Shown: positions 33,831 through 44,309 of the stretch, piece by piece
Layout of the letters: each line of letters begins with the position of its first letter
How positions within the stretch are numbered: the stretch's first letter is position 1
From: Amorphophallus konjac
Lineage: Eukaryota; Streptophyta; Magnoliopsida; Alismatales; Araceae
NCBI GenBank assembly: GCA_022559845.1
Contig: JAHNEJ010000570.1
Location: 120,901 to 184,900, forward strand
Length of the DNA stretch: 64,000 bases
Reading direction: 5' to 3'
Made by a program: the position numbers and the translations under genes
Notes under the pieces: generated by a model
The model's database searches: none
Told to the model about the DNA's origin: nothing
Seen by the model: only the letters and a program-made list of their open reading frames with translations

Positions 33831-34435
33831 TCTTTTGCTTTCTTTTGGTTACCTGTGTGTTTTCGGCACCCACGCGTGCCCCTCCGTGTGTTTTCAGCAC
33901 CCGTGTGTGCCCCTCCACTTGGCACCCGCGCGTGCCCCTCCTTATCGTGCCTATGTGCGCTGTAGTTGTGCTCCAAGTAGCACTTTTATTTTCATCCCTC
34001 GTGCACCGCGTGCACTTCCCCAATAGTCCCTTGTCATTCACTGAGAGATTCACGTGTTGCAGAAAGGAGATATGGTTCTGAGCAATTTCTTATTTCATTT
34101 GATTGTCATATCTGGAATTGTTGAAGTTGTGGAAGTCCTTTACTCTCCCTTCTATTGTCTAAAACTTATTCAGTCTTATTTTGTTCTGCATAATTCCTAT
34201 TCTTCCTGTTCTGTGTATTTTTTTATAAACAACACTGCATTGCATTGGCATCTTCCCCCTTTCTTTTCACTTTTCTAAGGATTACCCCCTCTCGGTGAAG
34301 GAAGAACTCCCCGTTCGGGAATTCCTCTCGACGGACTAGAATCTCCTCCATCGGGACCTCCATAAGTCCCTAACAGTGAAGGACTCCCTCTTCGTTCACT
34401 GGGCCGGTTGTACCACTGGAGTTCCCTAGAGTTAG
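33831..34435 (+). other. T3 leader with a 31-base tandem repeat
   Basis: GTGTGTTTTC.GCACCC....TGCCCCTCC occurs at 33856 and 33887 with a shorter third copy at 33918. The remaining sequence has no recognisable gene. S1 inserted at its right edge. Confidence 0.6.
34431..34435. repeat. Left target site flank of S1 (GTTAG)
   Basis: Five bases directly before the S1 LTR. The partner copy would lie outside the window, so the duplication is predicted and not seen. Confidence 0.5.
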
Positions 34436-35260
34436 TGTTGAGTCCCGAACGGTGGCAATCAAGAGGGGAGGGGTGAATTGATTGGCCAATTAAAAATTTC
34501 TTCCAATTGAAAATAATGTTAATTAACCACACAAGCACTAGGCCTCACTCGAACATGATCTCACTTGTAAATGCGTGTAGATAAGTGTAGATGTTTGATT
34601 AAGGAAGCGGTGTATGCTCAACTCACCGTGAAGCCCACTCGTACATGGATGCGAAAGATCAAACCACAAGTGACACACGGGATTTTTAGGTGATTCAGGT
34701 ACACTGCCGTGTCCCCTACGTCCACCCCTCACTCGTGAGGATCAAGACTTCACTATGAAGTGAGCCACACACACACGCTGTGTAGAACAACAAACACACA
34801 CACGCGGCACCCGATCTGGGCTACCATACACATACACACACGTTCATGTTTTCGAACACGAACACCACACACAAGAATCTGATTCAAGTTTTTACAACAA
34901 ATGCTCAAGTTCAAACTAAATGATTCTGAGAATAAGGAGTGAAGAATGATTTATCGTAGTTGGAGCTCCCCCTTCTTCTTCTCCGAACGTAGTTTGGTGC
35001 TTCAGCAAAGGAAGATCGATTCTTGAGGAAGAATGAAGCTATGTCGCACAAATAAGATTGCATCTTTGATATCCCACGCAGCTTGCTGTTGGGGATGATG
35101 TGGAGGCTTGATTCAAGCTTCTTCCCTTCACTTTCAGGTTCAGAACAAGGTTGAAGAAGCCCCTAGAGCTGCTACTGCGACCCTGCACTCACAAATGTTA
35201 GAGCAAAAACACACTCAGATTTCTCTTCGAATTGCCTTAGGTTTACAACCCAATAAGATG

Positions 35261-35267
35261 TTTTATA
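35261..35267 (-). promoter_or_regulatory. TATA box of the S1 3' LTR
   Basis: TATAAAA on the minus strand in CATATAAAACATC. The palindrome array ends about 140 bases upstream. Confidence 0.5.
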
Positions 35268-35405
35268 TGATTTAGACGGTCAAGAGATAGCCTAGGGACC
35301 AGATCCACATATCCTGGAGTGATTTGGGGCATTTGGACCGGACATGGAAGACTTTTGGCGCGCCTACACGAAGGTCGTATTTGACGGCGCCGTCCCAGAC
35401 CGGAA

Positions 35406-35652
35406 AGGGTCGACCCTTGGGGTCGACCCTCGTGGGGTTTTTAGAGAGCCATGTTCAATGGGTCGACCCTTGGGGTAGACCCTCGTGCCCCTCCCGTGCG
35501 GGTAAAAAATACAACTCTCAGGGGTCGACCCTTGGGGTTGACCCTCGCGTGAATGGGTCGACCCTTGGGGTAGACCCTTGCAGTTGTGTTGAAAGGACCC
35601 GTCAGGAGTTAAAATCAAGCCATCAGGGGTCGACCCTTGGGGTCGACCCTTG
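35406..35652. repeat. GGGTCGACCC palindrome array in S1 U3
   Basis: Five doubled units of the form GGGTCGACCC-ttg-GGGT.GACCCT lie at 35406, 35459, 35521, 35555 and 35627. Each half is a palindrome with a GTCGAC core and the pair can also fold into one hairpin. Confidence 0.85.
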
Positions 35653-36153
35653 CCCCTGGATTTCTAATAGTTCGAACAAAAACACTCTAAGTCCAAGTAG
35701 CAAGCTAAGGGGTTCCAAGTTGGGTTTTAAAGCATCAATGTGAATGTTGTTAAGACATGAATGTGAAAACCCAATTCATTTAAGCTCAAATAAGACTCAA
35801 ACCAATATAACCCTTGAGTTCAAAGATAATGAATTTCAAACCACAAGATTAAGGGCCAATAGGTTGAAGTTGATCTTACCGGCCGTCCTTGAGTTCCTTA
35901 GGCACTTAGCCACATTCCTTGCCCTGTAAAGACATAATTTGTGAATTAGATGTAGCCTTGCAATTTGAGTTGAATAGGCTTACCCGTTGAAGTTGTTCTT
36001 TAACCTTCTTTGCTCCATGACCTCAATAGGAAGTTAAGCTTTGCAAGACTTTAGATGCTAGAACACTTCAAAGACAATATATATATACATATAGTATTTG
36101 GTCATCATCAAAAGCTATCAAATTAGACATTCACTCAAGGAGGGGATTCAACA

Positions 36154-36590
36154 ATCTCCCACTTTTTGATGATGACAAAAAACTATATGCCTTGCATAAA
36201 CATATGACTTCAAAAATGATTTAGCATTCATATGAAATTCAATCTTCAACCTTATACTAAGAATAAAACTTTACTCCTTCACATGGATCATTCAAGAAGC
36301 ATTGGTATATGAACCATACCGATCCAAACATATAAGATTGACCGTAAAAGGCATGTTTCAAACATTTCTGCCGACAAAATAATTTAAAGGGAACAAGGTC
36401 TGAGTTCAAAGGCAAATTACAAGATGCAATGCATGAGATGGAACTGAAATGCAACACAACTTAAATGCAACATAGATAATAACCAGAAATATGAGAAGAT
36501 CACACATGCATGCAAGCACACAACTACACATAATGTATAGGTAGCCGATTGTCGGGCACACATAGAGTACAAAATTTCTCCCCCTTTGGC
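36154..36590 (-). promoter_or_regulatory. S1 polypurine tract and upstream PPT-like tract
   Basis: AAAAAGTGGGAGAT abuts the 3' LTR (36167-36154). A second AAAGGGGGAGAAA tract lies at about 36588-36576, next to a matching GATGATGCC flank. Multiple PPT-like tracts before the 3' LTR are a known Sirevirus feature. The stretch between holds no gene. Confidence 0.7.
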
Positions 36591-36651
36591 ATCATCAAAA
36601 AGGAGGAGGAAAGTGGGATAAGAAGTGTGCATTCCGCGGGAGTGCAACCAT

Positions 36652-38130
36652 CTAGTCATCATTCGGAGGCGGTGGACGGCGAACATAATCCAAATTTTCC
36701 TCAAACATATGGGCTTGATGTGCCAAGGCATCAGCGAAGGACTGGGTAGATTCTTGGTGAGATAGCTTCAGATCAGACAATTCTTTTTCAATAGCCTCCA
36801 TTGTCTCCCCATACCTGTCTAAACGGTCATCAATTGTGTCCAAACGATGCATGAGCAGTTGAACCTCCTAGAGGGCATCCCTCCATTAGGAACAGGTTGG
36901 TGTTGCTCTCTAATCGGCTCTCCATCATCATCATCGTCATCCTCCTCAAAACCGACCACTTGGGCAGGACATTTCAGTTGGCGAACCAATTCTCCATCTC
37001 TCATTTCATAACCAATGTTGTGACAAATAGTGTGAATTGAGTAAATGTCAGCATCTCGTATTGTTTGGGAGGGCTCTTTTGAGAGATCAATGTCCATGTA
37101 CTCAAAAAAAGCAGATAATGCGGCAGCATAAGGTAATGTCCTGTTCTTGTGCTTTATGCTTGAACAAATGTGGTCCAAAATAAGTGTGGGAAAACTTATA
37201 GGAATGCCACCCAAGAAGCAATAAAATAGAAACATATGATCTCAGTAACCTTATCATGGCCTCCTCCTCTTCGGTAGCAAGATAGTAGTGATCATTCTAT
37301 GCAATATATGCTGTATAGGAGGAAAATGGTTGGCATTCAAACCAGCGAGTAATCTATCTCCTTTTTCTTCGGATGTCATGTATAGATATACTATTTCATC
37401 CGGAACCACAATATCACCAAATGCATAACCTTCAGGAGATAAATTAAATGTTGCGCCTAAAAGCTATGGTGTAAGTATAATCTGAACTCCATTTACCACA
37501 ATGATTGGTGTGTCCCCCGACATGGACAAACTACTATAAAATTGATTCACCAAGTTTGGATAACTGAGGTGATGTGCGGACATGAAAATGTCTAGATTTG
37601 GTTGACTGCATATTAGATCCACAAGACTTGGGATATGGCGGTTAAGATTACCGAACTCGACCGCCCTCGGACGGAGCACTTTTCTGTCCAAAACCTTGCT
37701 TGATGATGGGTTTCCTCTAAGAGCAGCGCTTTGTGCGGCCCGTTTAGATCGACGCTCTCTTGCCGAGCTCGATGTTTCTCCTCTTTGAGAAGGACGCCTC
37801 CTTGGGGCCATCTAGAACATAAATCGAAGGAACCGCTTGATGAGGTTGTAGATCTAGATGGTTCAACAAGAGTGGAAGGCTAATACATGGAATAAAGGAT
37901 CCTCCACACACCAAGAACATACCTCAGACGGATGGGAAGCAAGAACGATGCCTTGATCCGTTGCAAGGATGAATCTGGGGATGCCACCGGAGGAACCCGC
38001 GGCTAGGGCTTGGAGCGTTTTGGGTGCCAAGAGGTGATTTGTGGGCTTGCAAGAGATGGTGGCTAGGGTTAGAAGGGGGCTTGAGGGGTTTTAGGAGATG
38101 GGAAGAGGGAAACATAGGGTTTCCACCCAC
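36652..38130 (-). pseudogene. S1 env-like (plant transposon protein) gene, decayed
   Basis: Main reading starts MAPRRRPSQRGETSSSARER at 37811 and runs through RHIPSLVDLICSQPNLDIFM to 37464. After stops it continues in 37235-36819 (MFLFYCFLGGIPISFPTL, SAFFEYMDIDLSKEP) and ends in a coiled-coil segment (36852-36652). This matches the env-like ORF after pol in Sireviruses, related to the putative plant transposon protein family; its function is unproven and I see no convincing transmembrane helix. An upstream open segment (38130-37924) ends at a possible donor GAG/GTATGT near 37922, and an acceptor TTCTAG sits just before the 37811 ATG. A spliced 5' exon is therefore possible. At least three frame breaks make it a pseudogene. 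Confidence 0.65.
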
Positions 38131-38165
38131 TTGTAGGGCGATTCGGACGTGGCTAGGGCCGCCCG

Positions 38166-38299
38166 ACCGTAACGGGTCGACCCAGCGGGTCGACCCCTGT
38201 AACCCCGGCCCCAGACAGATTTCGGATCCGCGGGGGTTAACCCTTGGGGTCGACCCTTTAGTTCAGGTCCGCGTGGGTCGACCCTTGGGGTCGACCCTT
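38166..38299. repeat. Second GTCGAC palindrome array, directly upstream of the env-like gene
   Basis: GGGTCGACCC-agc-GGGTCGACCC at 38166, GGGTTAACCC-ttg-GGGTCGACCC at about 38234, and GGGTCGACCC-ttg-GGGTCGACCC at 38275. It has the same units and linkers as the U3 array, about 35 bases upstream (in sense) of the 38130 ATG. Confidence 0.85.
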
Positions 38300-38746
38300 C
38301 CATTGTATTTCAAAAAAAATGTGACTGAAGTGTAATGGAAGATCAAAAAGGTTCGGCTCTAGTACCCAATGATAAATTCAAGTTGGAATCAAGGAAAATT
38401 GATTTGTTTAAGGGTTGAAATCGATTGGGGAGTTATTTAAGAAAATTGAAGATGATACTTGACGTTTCTCATCCAATACTCCGGATTTCAGATTTTGAAC
38501 AGTTTTTGCTCCCTTGTTGGCATTTGAGTGTATTCAAGGTAATATCGGCCATAGAACTAACAATAAATGTGTGTGTAATTAGAAATAGAAGTAATGCAAT
38601 ACACACCACAAGGTTTTTCACACAAAATTTTTCTTTTTGTTTTTCAGGCAACATAATGCACATGCATGTCAAAGAAAATCAATTGTGCACCTTACTAATG
38701 CAAATGCATGCAATGCAATGACATATACACACAGTTGTACAGATGA
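38300..38746 (-). other. S1 spacer between RNase H and the env-like region
   Basis: Noncoding sequence between the RNH stop (38747) and the palindrome array. I see no ORF with a recognisable domain. Confidence 0.55.
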
Positions 38747-40427
38747 TCATGATTCAGACCCGTCTATCCTACAAACCCCTAATTCTCTCCTAAATGTTGT
38801 GAATTTATCTTCACTTAGAGGTTTGATGAATATGTCGGCAATTTGTTGGTCTGTTTCAATGAACCTGATTTCTACATCACCCTTGCTCACATGATCCCTA
38901 AGAAAATGATGTCTAATTTCAATATGCTTCATGCGAGAGTGATGGATAGGGTTCTTTGACAGATTTATGGCTGAAGTGTTATCACAAAGGATTGAGGTGT
39001 TTTTGAAGGAAATGCCATAGTCAATCATTTGTTGTTGGATCCATAACACCTGGGCAACACAACTGCCTACAGCCACATACTCGGCTTCGACCGTTGATAA
39101 TGCCACTGAGTTTTGTTTCTTGGAGGCCCAAGATACCATGCATCCCCGAAGAAACTGGCAATACCCTCTAGTGCTTTTCGATCCACTTTACAGCCTGCAT
39201 AATCGGCGTCGAATAAGCTACCAAATCAAAACTTGAATTACGAGGAAACCATAATCCCAAATTAACTGAACCAGCAATATATCTAAAATCCGTTTCACGG
39301 CTGACATGTGTGATTCTTTCGGATTGGACTAAAATCTCGCACATAAGCGTATAGCAAATTATATGTTGGGCCGGCTAGCAGTTAAGTACAACAATGAACC
39401 TATCATGCTTCTGAAGAGTTTTTGGTCCACGTATTTACCTTTTTCATCTTGATCAATCTTTATTGAAGTGGACATGGGAGTTGGTTGTGGTTTGGTTGAT
39501 GTCAAATTGAATTTCTTCAGCAACTCCATAGCATACTTCTTTTGTGTATGAACATACATCAATCGTTTGTGTGACTTGCAATCCCAAGAAGAATGTTAGT
39601 TCTCCTATAAGACTCATTTCAAATTCACTTTGCATCAATTTAGCAAAGTCTTTGCTTAAGGCATCTTTAGTGGAGCCAAAAATGATATCATCTACATACA
39701 CTTGAACAATTAGGATTTCCTTACCATCCAGTTTTGTAAAAAGAGTTTGATCAACATTACCTCGTTTGAATCCATTTTGAATAAGGAAATCACTTAACCG
39801 TTCATACCACGCTCGAGGTGCTTCTTTCAGACCGTAGAGTGCTTTGTCTAGCTTGTACACGTGGTCTGGATACTTTGTGTCTTCAAACCCCGGTGGTTGC
39901 TCCACATACACGTCCTCCTGGATATAGCCATTCAAGAATGCACTCTTAACATCTATTTGAAATAGTTTAATATTGTTGCAACATGCAAATGCTAATAAAA
40001 CTCTCACTGCCTCGAGTCTTGCTACAGGAGCAAAAGACTCATCAAAGTCAATCCCAAGCTCTTGGCTATAGCCTTTAGCTACTAGCATGGCCTTGTTCCT
40101 AGTTACCACTCCTTGATCGTTTATTTTGTTGCGAAAGACCCACTTTGTTCCGATCACCGAGTAGTTTCTAGGATATGGCACGAGGAACCACACTTTGTTC
40201 CTTTGGAACTGATGTAGTTCTTCTTACATAGCCATGATCCATGACTCATCTTTCAAGGCCTCTTCTATGGAGTGAGGTTCAAACTGAGAAAGTAAGGCTA
40301 TGTAATCTGTATTTTCAACTTCTCTGAAGGAGGCTCGTGTTCTTATTCCTTGATCAACATTGCCCATCACATTCTCCGATGGATGGTCCTTAGAAAATGT
40401 CCATTGCCTTGGTAACTGCTGTTCCAA
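38747..40427 (-). pseudogene. pol: S1 reverse transcriptase and RNase H
   Basis: RT begins near 40230 (EELHQFQRNKVW after a stop) and keeps GTKWVFRNKINDQG, VARLEAVRVLLAFA, FQIDVKSAFLNGYI, KALYGLKEAPRAWY and an intact VYVDDIIFGS at about 39700. A frameshift occurs near 39560, then YAMELLKKFNLTS and SMIGSLLYLTASRPNI. After more breaks RNase H has KSTRGYCQFL, SWASKKQNSVALSTVEAEYV (E of the active site), LCDNTSAINLSKNP and RHHFLRDHV, ending at 38747. The part at 40427-40224 is the IN-RT linker. It is decayed by a few stops and frameshifts. Confidence 0.9.
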
Positions 40428-40472
40428 CTGATCTTCCAGATTTGCATCATCTTTATGTGGTTCTTTTACTTC

Positions 40473-41155
40473 TTATTTTTCAATTTTTCCTTCAATCATT
40501 CCGATATCATCGTCATTCAATTCATCGTCCTGTAAAATAGATTTTTCATTAGTGTTTTTCAAAGATGATTCATCAACAATGACATAGGGGCTTTCCTCAA
40601 CTACAAGAGTTCTCAAGTTATATACTCGATAAGCTCTTGAGCTAAGAGAGTACCCAAGAAATATACCTTTATAACTTTTGGGATCAAATTTTGCCAGGTC
40701 TACTTTACCATTATTATGAATGTAGCAAACAGAGCCAAAAGGTCTAAGATAAGAGATGTTTGGCTTCTTACCTCGGTACAGCTCATAGGGGGTTTTCTTT
40801 AACAATGGTCTTACCATGGCACGGTTGACTATGTAGCAGACAGTGTTCACTGCTTCAGCCCAAAAGTACCTCGACAAGTTGTTCTCATTTAGCATGGTTC
40901 TTGCCATCTCAACCAGTATCTTGTTCTTCCTTTCAACAACTCCGTTCTGTTCAAGGGTTCTTGGTGCGGAGAAGTCGTGCATATAACCTTGAGTCCTACA
41001 AAAATTGCTGAACTCATTATTATCAAATTCCCTACCATGATCGCTCCGCACGGCTTTGATGCAGCACCCCTTTTCATTTTGAAAAACCCAGAAAATTGCT
41101 CAAACTCCATCAGGGCATCATTTTTATGGGAAAGGAAATATACCCAGCAAAATCT
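40473..41155 (-). pseudogene. S1 integrase, C-terminal part
   Basis: It resumes at SRFCWVYFLSHKNDALMEF directly after the K1 insertion, changes frame near 41045, then reads RSDHGREFDNNEF (second catalytic Asp) and NGVVERKNKILVEMARTML (catalytic Glu). FGSVCYIHN and GIFLGYS follow. The last part (40560-40473) is an acidic linker. The N-terminal part is at 51894-52737. Confidence 0.9.
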
Positions 41156-41160
41156 TGAGT
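41156..41160. repeat. Target site duplication of K1, left (TGAGT)
   Basis: TGAGT precedes the LTR start TGTCACGCCC and matches 51889-51893. Confidence 0.92.
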
Positions 41161-42361
41161 TGTCACGCCCCGAGCGCGGAAGATACCCGGAGATGCGCGA
41201 CGTGTCTATATCAATCATGTCAATCAGAGTGGTCGTGTATTCGACACAAAGACAGAGATGCGCAAAATAGCAAGATAACCCAATCCTTTATTCCTTTATA
41301 ATAGACTATTACAAATCCAATACTCTGTTTAATAAAAAGAAAAGTACATAGTTGACTCAAGAAACTATAGAAAAGACTAGATGACACTTGAGCAGCTCTA
41401 GCACTTTCACTCATGACCATTCCCATCCGATTGACTTCCATCGTCGTCGGACTTACCTGAAAAGTAAAAGGGACAAACGGATGAGCGAACGCTCAGTAGG
41501 AAATTATATCTCAAGTACTAGCAAGGGGTTTAAGTAATTACATTTTCATGAATGCGATAAAGCTATGCATGCTCGCATAAAACGACAAGATAGAGAGAAT
41601 GTAATATCAAGGAAATAAGATGAACTTAATCATGAACTTTCAACAAGATAACAAGTTTATTCAAGATATTCAAGCAAGTACGTTTAACAATTCATGTCAA
41701 GAACTTTGGCTATCATGTATCAAGCAAGTAAATTACCCTTTTGCGGGCCACGCATTTTCATGTCAAGTCAAGTACGATTCAAGTACAAGATGTGTGTGGA
41801 ATGTCCAATCAAGCAAGTCAAGTACTCGGTATAATGCCAGATACCTTATCATTTTAACTCCCATGGGCACAAGTACTTTCGGGTGCTCCTCCCAGGACCA
41901 GATCGGGCCCTATATGCGCAGGCATTTATCATGTATTTTTGACATCCACTCTTGTTTATATAGCCAATATAGAATTTCAATAATCAAGCTTGTAGACATG
42001 TATGACAACTTGGATAGAATAGAGTCCAAAGTATGACAAAGGACATAGATTGATAATAACGGTATAATCACGATATCGACAAAACTAGGTAGAATATGGT
42101 TCCCTTAACTTAGGTACCATGACAAATCAGTATGGACATTCTTTATATAGAATTGAGGTCCACATGAACAGTATATCAAAGGTAAGATACCCTCATTCTT
42201 ATCATAGAATTGAGGTTTACAAGAACGACATGATATGGCATGATATCATCATCCCATTAAGAATTTTCTTATGATATACTCTTTGTATAATCATAAGGGC
42301 CGGTATACCATGTTTCTTTAGATTGACATGGCAAGGATCGTGTAATGGGTTTTTAGGGTAC

Positions 42362-42438
42362 AACCAGCTCAGTCGGCCTTGAGGGAATCCAAGGCTACGA
42401 GGAGTCTTACGGAGGTCTCTATGACTAACTCGCTAGTC
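42362..42438 (-). promoter_or_regulatory. Candidate structured RNA element in K1 R-U5 (77 nt)
   Basis: In sense, GACTAGC can pair with GCTGGTT (two G-U pairs). GCCTTG-gattccct-CAAGGC is a perfect hairpin, and GAGAC-ctccgtaa-GACTC has one mismatch. The loops GATTCCC and CTCCGTAA are the same as in N1, while stem bases differ on both sides. Confidence 0.6.
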
Positions 42439-42549
42439 CAAAGGAACGGAATGTCCAATGGAGAGCTTGTATGTCAATGAGAGTTGAGTGTGATCGATAA
42501 AACAACGTGAAAAGTGGGACTATACTCACGGAGTGGAGAATAGTGCCGA

Positions 42550-42568
42550 TATATATATTATATAATAT
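42550..42568 (-). promoter_or_regulatory. Probable TATA region of the K1 3' LTR
   Basis: An AT-only stretch (TATTATATAATATATATATC in sense) lies between the hairpin clusters and the leader element. The precise start site is unknown. Confidence 0.45.
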
Positions 42569-42617
42569 GAAACCATCGGTTAACAGAATCAGGATAAAAA
42601 TCATTTTTACAGAAAAT

Positions 42618-44141
42618 AACGACTTACGCTAAGTCGTTTCTCAAGTAAGTAACGCCTAACAGAAGGGCGTTTACATATTTTCCGTTTTGCAGAATTTTCA
42701 ATAATTCAGTAATTTAACTAAAACGCGCCCTGGTCAGGGTCGTTTCTTCAAGATTTGACGACTACACCAGAAGGCGTCTTCTTATTTACATATTTGACAG
42801 AATATAATTAATTTTCAGGAATTATCAAAAACGCGCCCTGGGCAGGGGCGTTACTATTCAATTCTATTTTTCAGAATAGACAAATTTCAGGATTTTAACT
42901 GATAAACGCCCTAGGAAGGGGCGTTACCTTTCAGATTCACGCCTGATCGGGGGCGTTAACATATGGCAAACGACCTAGTCTAGGTCGTGAATTAAAGGAA
43001 TTCAGGAATAAAATTTCAAGAGACATGATACATGGTCATCACAGGAAAATTAGCAGAATTTCATAGGTAGAGTCATGCAAGATATTAGAATCGATATCTC
43101 ATATTTAATGAATTTTTAAACAGGATCAATTATTAATTACATGCGATTTTCATGAAAGTAACGCCTGCGTGCAGGGCGTCAAATGTGAAATTGACGACCT
43201 GGACAGGGTCGTTTCTTGTAAATTAGCGCCCTTTACAGGGGCGTTTCTTTCAATAATATTCCAGAAACGAAAATAAAACTGTATGCATGCCATGCTTATA
43301 CATATATCTTGCGTTATTTTCATTTGGGCTACAATAACTTGAGAAAACCTACCTTTAAGAGTTGATTTGGACGACGACTTGAAGATTGATATGAAGAGAG
43401 GAAAAACTCTGTTGCTTAAACAGCAACCAATAATCTTAGCAGTATCAGCAGGAAGAAGTCTTTACGTTCAACGGATGAACCCCTTTCGACCGAACTTCCT
43501 ACAGAGAAATACGAAGAAACATTAATATTTTCTTCATAATACCTGACCGAAGGTAAAGGAAAGAAGAACATTACCTTTGTTCTTCACAACGCCAATGCTT
43601 CTTCAACCTGGAAGAAGGAAGAAGGGTGAAGAATCATTAGTTCTTCATGTAGTCGAAACAGAGGTCAAAAGAAAATAAGAAGAACATATGTTCTTCACTT
43701 ACCGTGCAGCAGCAGGTCGATCAAATGGGTTAGGGTTCGGCTGTTCAAGAGTCTTTATAGGATTTTGGGAAATCCTATTAGGGTTAGTGATCTTGTGAGG
43801 GTAACATATCCCTAATAGAGTCCTTACTCTAATAGACTCTTACTAGATTAACATGATCCTTCCCTGGATAAGCTCTGGGTTCGAACGGTTCACGAATGGA
43901 ATTAACGCCTTAGGTCAGGGCGTCCATTCTTGAATTGACGACCTTGTTTAGGTCGTTTATTAAGAAACGTCTTGGAGAAGGGCGTTCCTTGTTTTTGAAA
44001 CACGCCCAAGATATGGGCGTTTCTTTTACTTGCCTATTTGGTCGCGTGAGAGTTGACGACCACATGTGTGGGCGTCCTTTCTTTAGTCACGCCGTTTATA
44101 GAGGCGTTTCTTTTTAAATTAACGCCTTACTAAGAGGCGTT
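42618..44141. repeat. Eighteen ACGCC/GGCGT hairpins in K1 U3 (3' LTR)
   Basis: Cluster one has 11 units starting at 42618, 42651, 42722, 42757, 42829, 42905, 42938, 42970, 43160, 43194 and 43225. Cluster two has 7 starting at 43904, 43938, 43965, 44001, 44055, 44088 and 44121. The best are perfect: AACGACTTA/TAAGTCGTT around CGC (42618) and ACGACCTA/TAGGTCGT around GTC (42970). Most are followed by TTTCTT or TTAC. Arms alternate between ACGCC/GGCGT and ACGACC/GGTCGT. Confidence 0.88.
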
Positions 44142-44228
44142 ATTTGTACTTTGTTTTATTATCTGTATTACTTCTGTAATATATATGTTTTTAATTTATT
44201 TCAATATTCATTTATCAGGGTTGCTACA

Positions 44229-44241
44229 CCCTCCCCCACTT
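44229..44241 (-). promoter_or_regulatory. K1 polypurine tract
   Basis: AAGTGGGGGAGGG on the minus strand abuts the LTR start TGTAGCAACC. Confidence 0.85.
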
Positions 44242-44309
44242 AAAAAGAATTTGGTCCCCAAATTCAATATATATAATTATACACGTGGAGAGTGTAGAAC
44301 ATATACCTC

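Larger units (their letters stand above)
32136..34435 (+). mobile_element. T3: Tat-type 5' LTR and leader, interrupted by S1
   Basis: An LTR begins TGTAGACATGCC at 32136 and ends near 33807, followed by a plus-strand PBS and a leader. S1 has inserted in the leader at 34436, so any coding region lies beyond the window on the right. The LTR is a relative of the T1 3' LTR but too diverged to be its partner. Confidence 0.65.
34436..36153 (-). repeat. S1 3' LTR (1718 bp)
   Basis: It starts TGTTGAGTCC and ends GGATTCAACA on the plus strand, near-perfect terminal inverted repeats. In sense, U3 runs from 36153 to the TATA box at 35267, with a GTCGAC palindrome array at 35652-35406. R-U5 includes perfect hairpins CCTCAC-tc-GTGAGG (34725) and ACTTCA-cta-TGAAGT (34747). 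Confidence 0.92.
41161..44228 (-). repeat. K1 3' LTR (3068 bp)
   Basis: In sense, U3 starts at 44228 and holds two hairpin clusters (44141-43904 and 43244-42618), followed by an AT-rich TATA region (42568-42550), the structured element (42438-42362) and R-U5 to 41161. Open frames here (such as 41620-42036) repeat in the other LTR only because the LTRs are copies. Confidence 0.95.

Noticed and set aside
41620..42036. A 138-codon plus-strand ORF, repeated at 49283-49698
   Set aside because: It lies in the two K1 LTRs, antisense to the element. Its conservation is explained by LTR identity, a one-base indel breaks the second copy, and no domain is recognised.
42618..44141. CRISPR-like regular repeats
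   Set aside because: The units are degenerate hairpins in a plant LTR with variable spacing and no unique equal-length spacers or cas genes.
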